This document shows, piece by piece, positions 16,859 to 24,617 of a stretch of DNA of 64,000 bases; the stretch's first letter is position 1; the number at the start of each line of letters is the position of its first letter. The DNA comes from Bacteroidota bacterium (lineage in GTDB: Bacteria; Bacteroidota; Bacteroidia; UKL13-3), in contig JAIXWW010000011.1 of NCBI GenBank assembly GCA_027491085.1, positions 124,001-188,000 on the forward strand, read 5' to 3'. The notes beneath the pieces are model-generated. The model did not search any database and had not been told where the DNA came from. It worked only from the letters and a program-made list of their open reading frames with translations. A program made the translations under genes and the position numbers.

Positions 16859-17630
16859 ACAATAATCCATTTTGCCAAAGTGAGCAAAAATCCATGGTGA
16901 TAGCTACCGAAAAATGGATAGCTACGCCAAGCCAAATACTATTGCTTTTTAAACTCAACACGCCAAGAACCAATCCTGCAATAATTGCTGCTAAAGTTTC
17001 GGGCAAGGGTTTTCCAAAATGAATCATGCAATATGGAATAGTCATTACTAAAATGCTGTAAAAACCAAAACGTTTTTTATTGCCATGCACCATAAATCCG
17101 CGAAAGAAAAACTCAACGGCAAAAAATTGAATTAAATAAAGTAATTCCCAAGCTAAAAAACGTGGATACAATCCTTCGCCAGCCTGCAATTTGTAAAAAG
17201 GATATTTGTGCTGAAAACTTTCGGTAAATGAAGCTGTAAATACCAAAGGCATCATAATAGCAATCATTAAAAGGTAAATTTTGTAATCTTTCAAAGCACC
17301 CTTTATTCCTAAACCATAATTAGAAAATTTATCTTTAAAAATAAATTTAATAATTGCCAAAGGCACCAAACCATAAAACAAAACTATTACGCCAACCCAA
17401 CAAGCCAAGGCATATAATTTATCGTTCACTAAATTGGCATAAGCATCGGCTATTTTATGTAAACCTACTTGGTTTAAAAAATCAAAAGTAAAGTTAGCTT
17501 GACCAAAATACTCATCTAAACTGATACAAACTGCCGAAGTTATACAAACTATAAAAGCTTGCAATTTTATGTTTTCTATTTTGTTGTTTTCAGTATCGTG
17601 GTAAACTTTACTTACCAAAGCTTTTATCAT
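16851..17630 (-). CDS. CPBP-family intramembrane protease-like protein
   Basis: A 259-residue polytopic membrane protein of the CPBP (Abi/Rce1) family, glutamyl proteases with their site in the membrane. Motif 1 is EFFFRG (Glu173, Arg177); the first of the usual two glutamates is Val here. Motif 2 histidine is in IHFGKP and motif 4 in VAIHFSV. Last gene of a leftward run (CPBP, DUF2007, cdsA, this gene), 13 bp after cdsA. Its substrate is unknown. The missing first glutamate may mean altered activity, though some family members also vary at that site. Confidence 0.85.
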   Translation of the reverse strand: MIKALVSKVYHDTENNKIENIKLQAFIVCITSAVCISLDEYFGQANFTFDFLNQVGLHKIADAYANLVNDKLYALACWVGVIVLFYGLVPLAIIKFIFKDKFSNYGLGIKGALKDYKIYLLMIAIMMPLVFTASFTESFQHKYPFYKLQAGEGLYPRFLAWELLYLIQFFAVEFFFRGFMVHGNKKRFGFYSILVMTIPYCMIHFGKPLPETLAAIIAGLVLGVLSLKSNSIWLGVAIHFSVAITMDFCSLWQNGLLFK

Positions 17631-17643
17631 TTACGAAAGCTAT

Positions 17644-18462
17644 TTATGTAGTAAAAATTAAATAAAAGTATACTGCAGGAACAGCTAAAAATAAGCCGTC
17701 AAATCTATCTAGAACACCACCATGCCCAGGTAGTAAGTTTCCTGAATCTTTTACATCAATATTGCGTTTTAAAAGCGATTCAGTTAAGTCGCCAAAGGTG
17801 CCAAATATCAAAGTTAAAATACCGAAAATAATCCATTCATGTAGTTCTAGTATATCAAAATAATCGAATTGTGTGAAAACAAATGCTACTAAAATTACAA
17901 ATAAAGCTGCACCCATACTGCCTTCCCAAGTTTTTTTAGGACTAATGCGTTCAAATAATTTACGTTTACCAAGTTTTCGGCCAACTAAGTATGCGCCTGT
18001 ATCGCAAGTCCAAAGCATAATAAAGAAACCAATTGGCAAGGCTCCATCGTAAGTTAAACTGTTAAAACGACCAAAATCGGCCAACATGCTTAATGGGAAA
18101 CAGATATAAATAATACCTAAAACTTGATAAGCCAAGGTATCAAACTCACGTTTGGTTTTTTCAAAAAGTTTAATAATTATCATCAATAAAAACACCGGAA
18201 TTAAGTGATAAAACCAACTAAAATCCCAATCGTTTCTGATAATTAAGGCAAACATAATATTGATAATACTTCCTGCTATTACACCTAAATATTGTTCAAT
18301 CCAATTTTTATCGGGTAGCATCAATTGATAAAATTCGCGCAAGCACAAAAAATTGATTGCAAATAGCAAAATATAAAAAGCCCATTCGTTCATTACCGTG
18401 CAAAGCACTATGGCTAATACAAAAAAGAAACCTGTAATGGCTCTTTGCCAAAAATTACTCAT
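17644..18462 (-). CDS. cdsA: Phosphatidate cytidylyltransferase (CDP-DAG synthase)
   Basis: Inner-membrane enzyme that condenses CTP with phosphatidic acid to give CDP-diacylglycerol, the branch point for all phospholipids. The 272-residue protein has about eight membrane helices and, near the end, the family signature: SPKKTWEGS, then FGDLTESLLKR, then KDSGNLLPGHGGVLDRFD with the metal-binding aspartates. It sits in a leftward operon, 14 bp after a DUF2007 gene and 13 bp before a CPBP protease gene. Confidence 0.97.
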   Translation of the reverse strand: MSNFWQRAITGFFFVLAIVLCTVMNEWAFYILLFAINFLCLREFYQLMLPDKNWIEQYLGVIAGSIINIMFALIIRNDWDFSWFYHLIPVFLLMIIIKLFEKTKREFDTLAYQVLGIIYICFPLSMLADFGRFNSLTYDGALPIGFFIMLWTCDTGAYLVGRKLGKRKLFERISPKKTWEGSMGAALFVILVAFVFTQFDYFDILELHEWIIFGILTLIFGTFGDLTESLLKRNIDVKDSGNLLPGHGGVLDRFDGLFLAVPAVYFYLIFTT

Positions 18463-18476
18463 GATATTGTTTTTAG

Positions 18477-18683
18477 TTAAATTTTATTTTTTTCAATTAA
18501 ATGCATAGCCGTAACCGCATCTTCTTGGTGGCAATATATTTCTATTTTTCCAAAAGCGCCTGCATAACTGCTATCGGTTTTATTAATTTCTGATGCCTCA
18601 ATGCCATTTTCAGCCAAAAATGTAATGATATTTTGTGAGGTGAAAATATCTTTTACCTCTGTAACCTTTGCCCAATCAATCAT
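18477..18683 (-). CDS. DUF2007-type small protein
   Basis: A 68-residue protein matching the putative signal-transducing/DUF2007 pattern: an N-terminal V-x-x-F-x-x-x-x-x-A-x-x-L segment and a final IEIYCHQEDAVTAMHLIEK. It is a small ferredoxin-like fold, probably cytosolic. The start overlaps the stop of the upstream CPBP gene by 8 bp, so translation is coupled. It is usually found near cdsA or protease genes in Bacteroidota; function unknown. Confidence 0.8.
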   Translation of the reverse strand: MIDWAKVTEVKDIFTSQNIITFLAENGIEASEINKTDSSYAGAFGKIEIYCHQEDAVTAMHLIEKNKI

Positions 18684-19629
18684 TTGTATGTTTTATAAAT
18701 ATTTGGTTAAACCTTAGTTTACTCATTGCAAATAAAACAATAACCACTCCAAAAGCCGCTATTGCTGTTAAATAAATTGGAAAATTATAATCATCTTTAA
18801 AATATTCAATTTCAGGATGTTTTTCGGAAATATAAAAAGCCAAAATAGTTATGGTATTGTTTAAAAAGTGACCTAACACTGTTACCCAAATATTGCCACT
18901 GTAAGCAAAAGCATAGCCTAAAACCACACCAAACATAAATCGCGGTAAAAAGCCAAAATAATCACCATGAATAGCGCTAAAAATAATGGCTGTAAAAATT
19001 ACGGAAACATGTAAATTATAAAAACACATGCGCACAAAATTTTGAAGGCAACCTCTAAAAAATATTTCCTCAGCAATGGCAGGAATTACGGCTACAATTA
19101 CAATATTCAAAATCAGTTGCCCTATTCCATTGGCCCTAACAAAAGCTTCGGATTGAAGTTTGCTAAAAGCTTCGTCACCACGTAAATAAGTTTCAAATTC
19201 TTTTAAACTATTTGGTAAATGTAAGTTTTGGTTAAGTTCCAAAAGCCACGAAGCAACTGGAATGGCCGAAATAATTAATATGATTATAAACAAATAATTA
19301 TAAATGCGGGTCTTATGTTTTAAGTGTAAAAAATGTACCGGATTTTGATTAATTGACCTGCTAAATAAAATAGCTGGAACAATAAAAATAGCAATTGAAA
19401 TAATTCCCTGATTCAGCTTTAAGGCCAAAACCCCTTGTGGATATTCACTAGGGTGATTAATGATATCAAAAAATGAACTTTGCAAATCAATGCCAAAAAA
19501 TGTTTTGGTAATTCCAATTGCAACTACCCCCCCAACTATATAAAAGGTAATAATCATTCCAATCAGTATGAGCAAGTGCCATAAAAAGAACACAATTGGG
19601 TTGGATGCAAATGAGGGTATCTTAAACAT
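18676..19629 (-). CDS. CPBP-family intramembrane glutamic endopeptidase
   Basis: A 317-residue polytopic protein with the complete CPBP motif set: EEIFFRG (Glu187, Glu188, Arg192), the second-motif histidine in SAIHGDYFG (His221) and GHFLNN (third). About eight transmembrane segments. It is the first gene of the leftward run leading through DUF2007 to cdsA and a second, more divergent CPBP protein. Substrate unknown; CPBP proteins in bacteria range from bacteriocin self-immunity to lipoprotein processing. Confidence 0.9.
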   Translation of the reverse strand: MFKIPSFASNPIVFFLWHLLILIGMIITFYIVGGVVAIGITKTFFGIDLQSSFFDIINHPSEYPQGVLALKLNQGIISIAIFIVPAILFSRSINQNPVHFLHLKHKTRIYNYLFIIILIISAIPVASWLLELNQNLHLPNSLKEFETYLRGDEAFSKLQSEAFVRANGIGQLILNIVIVAVIPAIAEEIFFRGCLQNFVRMCFYNLHVSVIFTAIIFSAIHGDYFGFLPRFMFGVVLGYAFAYSGNIWVTVLGHFLNNTITILAFYISEKHPEIEYFKDDYNFPIYLTAIAAFGVVIVLFAMSKLRFNQIFIKHTND

Positions 19630-19634
19630 TTTGT

Positions 19635-19642
19635 TATTTTTG
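19635..19642 (+). promoter_or_regulatory. Promoter -7 box for dusB
   Basis: TATTTTTG matches TAnnTTTG, 29 bp before the dusB start. It is only 5 bp from the ATG of the divergent CPBP gene, so the two promoters must overlap or the CPBP transcript is very short-leadered. Confidence 0.5.
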
Positions 19643-19671
19643 TGAGCGCAATATAATTTTAAAATAAATAA

Positions 19672-20667
19672 TTGGTAAAAATAGGTAATATAGAATTAGG
19701 CGATTTTCCACTTTTGCTTGCTCCAATGGAAGATGTGAGTGATCCGCCTTTTAGAGCTGTGTGCAAAGATAATGGTGCAGACCTGATGTACACAGAGTTT
19801 ATTTCGTCTGAGGGATTAATTAGAGATGCTATTAAAAGCAGAAAAAAACTCGATATTTTTGATTATGAAAGGCCAATAGGAATTCAAATTTTTGGTGGTG
19901 ATGAAGAAGCAATGGCCATGGCTACTCAAATAGTGGATACAGTAAATCCTGATTTGGTGGACATAAACTTTGGCTGCCCAGTAAAAAAAGTAGTTTGTAA
20001 AGGAGCGGGAGCAGGTGTTTTAAAAGATATTGAACTCATGGTTCGTTTAACCGAAGCAGTTGTAAAATCTACCAAATTGCCAGTTACAGTAAAAACTCGT
20101 TTGGGTTGGGACGAAAACTCTAAAAACGTAGAAGATGTAGCCAAACGATTGCAAGATGTAGGTATTGCCGCATTAAGTATTCATGGTAGAACGCGCGCTC
20201 AAATGTACAAAGGCGAAGCCGATTGGACTTTGATTGGAAAAATTAAGAACAACCCCAATATTAAAATTCCAATTTTTGGTAATGGCGATATTGATAGCCC
20301 ACAAAAAGCAGTTGAATATAAAAATCGTTATGGTATTGATGGTGTTATGATTGGCCGAGCTGCAATTGGTTATCCTTGGATTTTTAACGAAATAAAACAT
20401 TACATGGCCACAGGCCAATTATTGCCATCTCCAACCATTGCTCAAAGAGTTGAAGTTTGCCGCAAACATTTAACCAAAAGTGTGGAGTGGAAAGGAGAAG
20501 GCTTAGGTGTTTTAGAAATGCGCAGGCATTATACTTCGTATTTTAAAGGCTTAAATCATTTTAAAGAATTTAGAACCAAATTGGTTACCTTAAATAAATT
20601 AGAAGAAGTTTTAGCAATTATAAGCCAAGTAGAAGAGCATTACACTAGAGAAGTGGCGCAGCAATAA
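19672..20667 (+). CDS. dusB: tRNA-dihydrouridine synthase
   Basis: FMN-dependent enzyme reducing uridine to dihydrouridine in the D-loop of tRNAs. A TIM-barrel of 331 residues with LLLAPMEDVSDPPFR at the N-terminus, MYTEFISSEGL, NFGCPVKKVVCKGAGAGVL (catalytic Cys region), TVKTRLGWD and HGRTRAQMYKGEADW. The start is TTG: an in-frame TAA directly precedes it, and no later ATG falls before the conserved LLLAPMEDVS. Monocistronic; convergent with the T9SS protein 5 bp away. Confidence 0.96.
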   Translation: MVKIGNIELGDFPLLLAPMEDVSDPPFRAVCKDNGADLMYTEFISSEGLIRDAIKSRKKLDIFDYERPIGIQIFGGDEEAMAMATQIVDTVNPDLVDINFGCPVKKVVCKGAGAGVLKDIELMVRLTEAVVKSTKLPVTVKTRLGWDENSKNVEDVAKRLQDVGIAALSIHGRTRAQMYKGEADWTLIGKIKNNPNIKIPIFGNGDIDSPQKAVEYKNRYGIDGVMIGRAAIGYPWIFNEIKHYMATGQLLPSPTIAQRVEVCRKHLTKSVEWKGEGLGVLEMRRHYTSYFKGLNHFKEFRTKLVTLNKLEEVLAIISQVEEHYTREVAQQ

Positions 20668-20672
20668 CAACA

Positions 20673-22091
20673 TCAATAAACTACTATTTTCTTAATAAAG
20701 TGGTTGTTAAAATAACTGCACCTTACAAAATATACACCTAACTGTAGCCTACTGATATCTACCTGATTTGAATTTTTACTCACTTTTGGGTTTAATACAA
20801 TCTCTCCTAACATATTAATAATTTCAACTTGGGAAGCTTCACTCATCATATTGATAACTAATGGCTCATTTCTAGCTATTGGATTTGGAAAAACTGAAAT
20901 CGATGGCTTTTCAATTTTTTCTATACTCAAATTATCAAAAGGTACTCCCCAAGTTTCTACTCCTTTTTTGTAATAAACCATGTTTTCGTTTGAATTTCCG
21001 GGGAATTGATAGGTATCATAACTGAAAAAACCTAATCCTTCGCCATAAGTAATGTTATATCCTGGGTCTATGTGTAATTCATACCAACAACCGTTATTTG
21101 AATTATGTTTATGCGTTGAACCAACATTAAAAAACCTTCTATTATTTAAACTATTCTTAATAATTTCTCTACCTGTACTTTCATTTGAAGCATAGTTTAA
21201 AATAGGTTCTTCTGGTAAATATTGTTTTTCGTTAATAAAATAATTTACATTCAAGGTATCTATTAAAAGATGGTTTTTATCTGCTTTATTGGCATAATAA
21301 AAATACGTTGCTCTTTTTATTTGATAATAGACAGTATCCCTATTATTAGAATATTTTTTATCTAATATCTTGTGAATTGAATTTGTTTTATTGTCGTCAG
21401 GGCTGGTTGTGTAACTAAATTTTTCATAATGAAATTCGTCTCCAATTTCAAAATCAAATGTTTGTTTTAAAGTTAAATACGTTTTACCTAGATTATTTTT
21501 GCTCGTTCCAATCAAGCTACTTTTAACAGTAATAACTGGAAATGTCAAATATTCGAGTATGGTTATTGAACCATAGTTTTTACTTATTTTTAAAGTTTGA
21601 TTGTCTAATTGACTTGTGATAGTATTGTTATTTTTATCATAAGTTGTAAATGAATATTCAATCATTGAATCAGAAGTATTTAAAAATGTTTCCACTATCT
21701 TGGATGAAATTTTTGCCAATATATAGCTTGAATCCTCAAATGTATAAAAGCGCCAAGTAGTACCTAAATTTGAACTTGGGTGGTAATAAATGGTATCATT
21801 ATTTTGATTAAAAAATAAAAATTGATTATTTATTATTGCCATTTTATAGCCAAGCCAAGAGGGTCCGTTTGGCTTTATGCAACTTCGGTCTTCTGTGTTC
21901 CAAGTTTTATTAAACTCAAAAATATTGACATTATTTATTTGGTAAGAAGAGTCTATTTTAGTACCTCTGATTTTATTATTTTGATTACTAAAAAATGAAA
22001 TATTGCTATCCACCAAAATGGGCTCATAGTTTTGAGCATTCAGTTCTACTGTAAGCAGAAGCAAAATCCATGCTTTAATTAGTGATTTCAT
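20673..22091 (-). CDS. Secreted T9SS-dependent protein, function unknown
   Basis: A 472-residue exported protein: signal peptide ending in VELNAQ, about 370 residues without a recognised fold, and a type A sorting domain from about residue 397 (SVFPNPIARNE...VEIINMLGEIVL...LGVYFVRC), which routes it through T9SS to the cell surface or medium. No catalytic motif is visible. A terminator-like hairpin lies upstream of its start, so it has its own promoter and is not part of the rmlB-galE unit. Confidence 0.82.
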   Translation of the reverse strand: MKSLIKAWILLLLTVELNAQNYEPILVDSNISFFSNQNNKIRGTKIDSSYQINNVNIFEFNKTWNTEDRSCIKPNGPSWLGYKMAIINNQFLFFNQNNDTIYYHPSSNLGTTWRFYTFEDSSYILAKISSKIVETFLNTSDSMIEYSFTTYDKNNNTITSQLDNQTLKISKNYGSITILEYLTFPVITVKSSLIGTSKNNLGKTYLTLKQTFDFEIGDEFHYEKFSYTTSPDDNKTNSIHKILDKKYSNNRDTVYYQIKRATYFYYANKADKNHLLIDTLNVNYFINEKQYLPEEPILNYASNESTGREIIKNSLNNRRFFNVGSTHKHNSNNGCWYELHIDPGYNITYGEGLGFFSYDTYQFPGNSNENMVYYKKGVETWGVPFDNLSIEKIEKPSISVFPNPIARNEPLVINMMSEASQVEIINMLGEIVLNPKVSKNSNQVDISRLQLGVYFVRCSYFNNHFIKKIVVY

Positions 22092-22120
22092 AATAGTAAT
22101 AATTTATTTCTATAAAGTAA

Positions 22121-22154
22121 AAAAAGCTGTTGAATTGGTTGTCAACAGCTTTTT
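22121..22154 (-). terminator. Terminator downstream of galE-rmlB
   Basis: Perfect 13-bp stem aaaaagctgttga / tcaacagcttttt with an 8-base loop, about 125 bp after the rmlB stop codon. A/T tracts on both sides would let it work in both directions. Confidence 0.75.
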
Positions 22155-22218
22155 ATTTTTTGTCCAAGGTTAGTGTCCCCACCAATCCTTCTTTAATTAG
22201 CAAAAATCGTTTGGTTTG

Positions 22219-22244
22219 TTCGTTTCGACTTCGCTCAACGACCA
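22219..22244. repeat. Dispersed repeat, copy 1
   Basis: Its reverse complement matches 63814-63839 at 25 of 26 positions. It lies in the spacer between rmlB and the terminator hairpin, and contains TTCGACTTCGCTCAACG. Confidence 0.7.
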
Positions 22245-22278
22245 AAAGGCGCAATATCAACCGACAACTATAAACTAA

Positions 22279-23337
22279 TTATCTACTTGCGTACATTTTA
22301 TCGTAATATTTGGCATAATCGCCACTAGTAACTTCGTCCATCCATTGTTGGTTATCCATGTACCAATTAATGGTTTTTTCTATACCTTCTTCAAATTGTA
22401 AGCTTGGTTCCCAGCCTAGTTCTTTCATTATTTTGTTGGCATCAATGGCGTAGCGTAAATCGTGTCCAGCCCTGTCGGTTACATAAGTAATTAACTTTTC
22501 GCTTTCGCCTTCAGGTCTGCCCAAAATTTTGTCCATGGTTTTGCAAATCACCTTTATCAAATCAATATTGGTCCACTCGTTAAAGCCACCAATATTGTAG
22601 GTTTCGCCAATTTTACCTTTGTGGTAAACCACATCAATAGCACGTGCATGGTCTACTACATATAACCAATCGCGCACATTTTCGCCTTTGCCATAAACAG
22701 GCAATGGTTTGTTGTTTCTGATATTATTAATAAATAATGGAACCAATTTTTCAGGGAATTGATTTGGCCCATAGTTGTTAGAACAATTGGTTAAAACCAC
22801 CGGAATTTTATAGGTGTTGTGATAAGCACGCACAAAATGATCACTAGCTGCTTTACTTGCCGAATAAGGGCTTTGAGGGTCGTATGAGGTTGTTTCTAAA
22901 AAGAAACCCCCATCGTGCAAACTGCCATAAACTTCATCAGTCGATACATGGTAAAACAACTTGCCTTCCATATTACCTTTCCAAATTTCTTTGGCAGCAT
23001 TTAGTAAATTAACAGTTCCTACCACATTGGTCATTACAAAATCCATAGGATTGGTAATACTTCTATCTACGTGGCTTTCGGCTGCTAAATGAATAACCGA
23101 ATCAAACTGATGTTCGTTAAATAAATTATTAACTGCTGTGGCATCTACTAAATCAAGTCTTACAAAATGATAGTTAGGCGCATTTTCTATATCGGTCAGG
23201 TTTTTTAAATTACCTGCATAAGTTAATTTATCTAAGTTATAAATTTCGTAGTTTGGATAATTATTTACAAATAAACGTACTACGTGAGAGCCAATAAAAC
23301 CTGCTCCTCCAGTTATTAATATTTTTCTTGTTGACAT
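22279..23337 (-). CDS. rmlB: dTDP-glucose 4,6-dehydratase
   Basis: NAD+-dependent SDR enzyme that converts dTDP-glucose to the 4-keto-6-deoxy sugar, entry to dTDP-rhamnose and other deoxysugars. 352 residues. It has GGAGFIGS (10-17), LAAESHVDRSI, the catalytic YSASK (around residue 157) and the family-specific TNCSNNYGPNQFPEKLVPLF. It follows galE on the same strand, 65 bp after its stop. No rmlA, C or D is seen in the window, so the rest of the pathway must be elsewhere. Confidence 0.96.
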   Translation of the reverse strand: MSTRKILITGGAGFIGSHVVRLFVNNYPNYEIYNLDKLTYAGNLKNLTDIENAPNYHFVRLDLVDATAVNNLFNEHQFDSVIHLAAESHVDRSITNPMDFVMTNVVGTVNLLNAAKEIWKGNMEGKLFYHVSTDEVYGSLHDGGFFLETTSYDPQSPYSASKAASDHFVRAYHNTYKIPVVLTNCSNNYGPNQFPEKLVPLFINNIRNNKPLPVYGKGENVRDWLYVVDHARAIDVVYHKGKIGETYNIGGFNEWTNIDLIKVICKTMDKILGRPEGESEKLITYVTDRAGHDLRYAIDANKIMKELGWEPSLQFEEGIEKTINWYMDNQQWMDEVTSGDYAKYYDKMYASR

Positions 23338-23371
23338 ATCTAATCAGTTTTATTTTGAGTATTAATTTTTT

Positions 23372-23402
23372 TGACCATGGACTATCGACCATAGACCATA
23401 GA
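23372..23402. repeat. Short tandem GACCATAGACTAT-like repeat between galE and rmlB
   Basis: About three degenerate copies of a gaccatagacta unit lie directly after the galE stop codon. Non-coding, no hairpin. Confidence 0.5.
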
Positions 23403-24416
23403 CTATTTTTGTGCTAAATGTTTCTCCCAAGCCCAAGCCGTTTGCATACAATTATCCAAATCGCGTTCTGTTTTCCAGCCTAATACGTTGGTTGCTTTAT
23501 CGCAATTGGCATAAATTTGAATTACATCACCGCCTCTACGAGGACCAATTTTATAATTAACTTTTACTCCTGTTACTTTTTCAAATGATTGTATTACTTC
23601 TAAAACTGAATTTCCTTGTCCAGTTCCTAGGTTAAACACACTGTAAGCTTCGGTATATTTTTTTTGTTCCAAAAATTCAATGGCTTTTACATGCGCTTTG
23701 GCCAAATCCGCTACATGTATATAGTCGCGGATACAAGTTCCGTCAATGGTTGGATAATCGTTTCCAAATACGGTTAACACTTCACGTTTCCCAATAGCAG
23801 TTTGTGTAATAAATGGTACTAAATTATTAGGAACTCCAATTGGTAATTCTCCAATTAAGGCTGAATCGTGCGCGCCTACTGGGTTAAAATAACGCAATGA
23901 AACTACTTTTAAATTACTTGCTTTGGTATAATCAAAAAGTACTTCTTCACAAATTTGTTTGGTATTTCCATATGGCGATTGTGCTTCTGGTTTAGCAGTA
24001 TTTTCATTTACCGGAGGGTTTGCTTCGCCATATACAGTACACGATGATGAAAATGCTATTTGGCTGATGCCGGCAGCTTCCATTGCATAAAGTAAGTTTA
24101 CTGTTCCGCCTACATTGTTTTCGTAGTATTTTAAAGGATTTTGAACACTTTCCCCAACGGCCTTAAATGCCGCAAAGTGTATTACTGCATCAATTCCTTT
24201 TTGGCTAACCATAAAATCGGTTAATGCTTTTTTATCTCTAATATCTACTTTTTGAAAAACAACTTTTTTGCCAGTAATTTTTTCAATATTGTCTAGCACA
24301 TCGGGATACGAATTGTCAAAATTATCAATTGCCACCACTTCGTGCCCAGCATTGTGAAGTTCTACAACAGTGTGCGAACCAATATAGCCGGTTCCGCCTG
24401 TTACCAATATTTTCAT
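23403..24416 (-). CDS. galE: UDP-glucose 4-epimerase
   Basis: Interconverts UDP-glucose and UDP-galactose (NAD+-dependent, extended SDR), for galactose use and surface polysaccharide. 337 residues from the Met that begins MKILVTGGTGYIGSH; an in-frame Met two codons earlier (24422) is possible. Motifs: GGTGYIGS, HFAAFKAVGESVQ, SSSCTVYG, catalytic SPYGNTK, and C-terminal LNLGTG plus GWKTERDLD. First gene of a probable galE-rmlB unit supplying nucleotide sugars. Confidence 0.96.
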   Translation of the reverse strand: MKILVTGGTGYIGSHTVVELHNAGHEVVAIDNFDNSYPDVLDNIEKITGKKVVFQKVDIRDKKALTDFMVSQKGIDAVIHFAAFKAVGESVQNPLKYYENNVGGTVNLLYAMEAAGISQIAFSSSCTVYGEANPPVNENTAKPEAQSPYGNTKQICEEVLFDYTKASNLKVVSLRYFNPVGAHDSALIGELPIGVPNNLVPFITQTAIGKREVLTVFGNDYPTIDGTCIRDYIHVADLAKAHVKAIEFLEQKKYTEAYSVFNLGTGQGNSVLEVIQSFEKVTGVKVNYKIGPRRGGDVIQIYANCDKATNVLGWKTERDLDNCMQTAWAWEKHLAQK

Positions 24417-24617
24417 AAACAATAAATTTATTTTGGTTGCAAAATAACAATAACTATTTAAAATAAAAGTGATATTAAGACCAATTTCAACTTAGAATTG
24501 TTAATTGTTTTTTGAGATAAAAATCCTAATCTTATAAAATTAATGGCAAATTTTATAAAAGGCTTTAAAATAAAATTTACATATTTGTTTAATCAAAATA
24601 TACCTAAAAAATTATTG

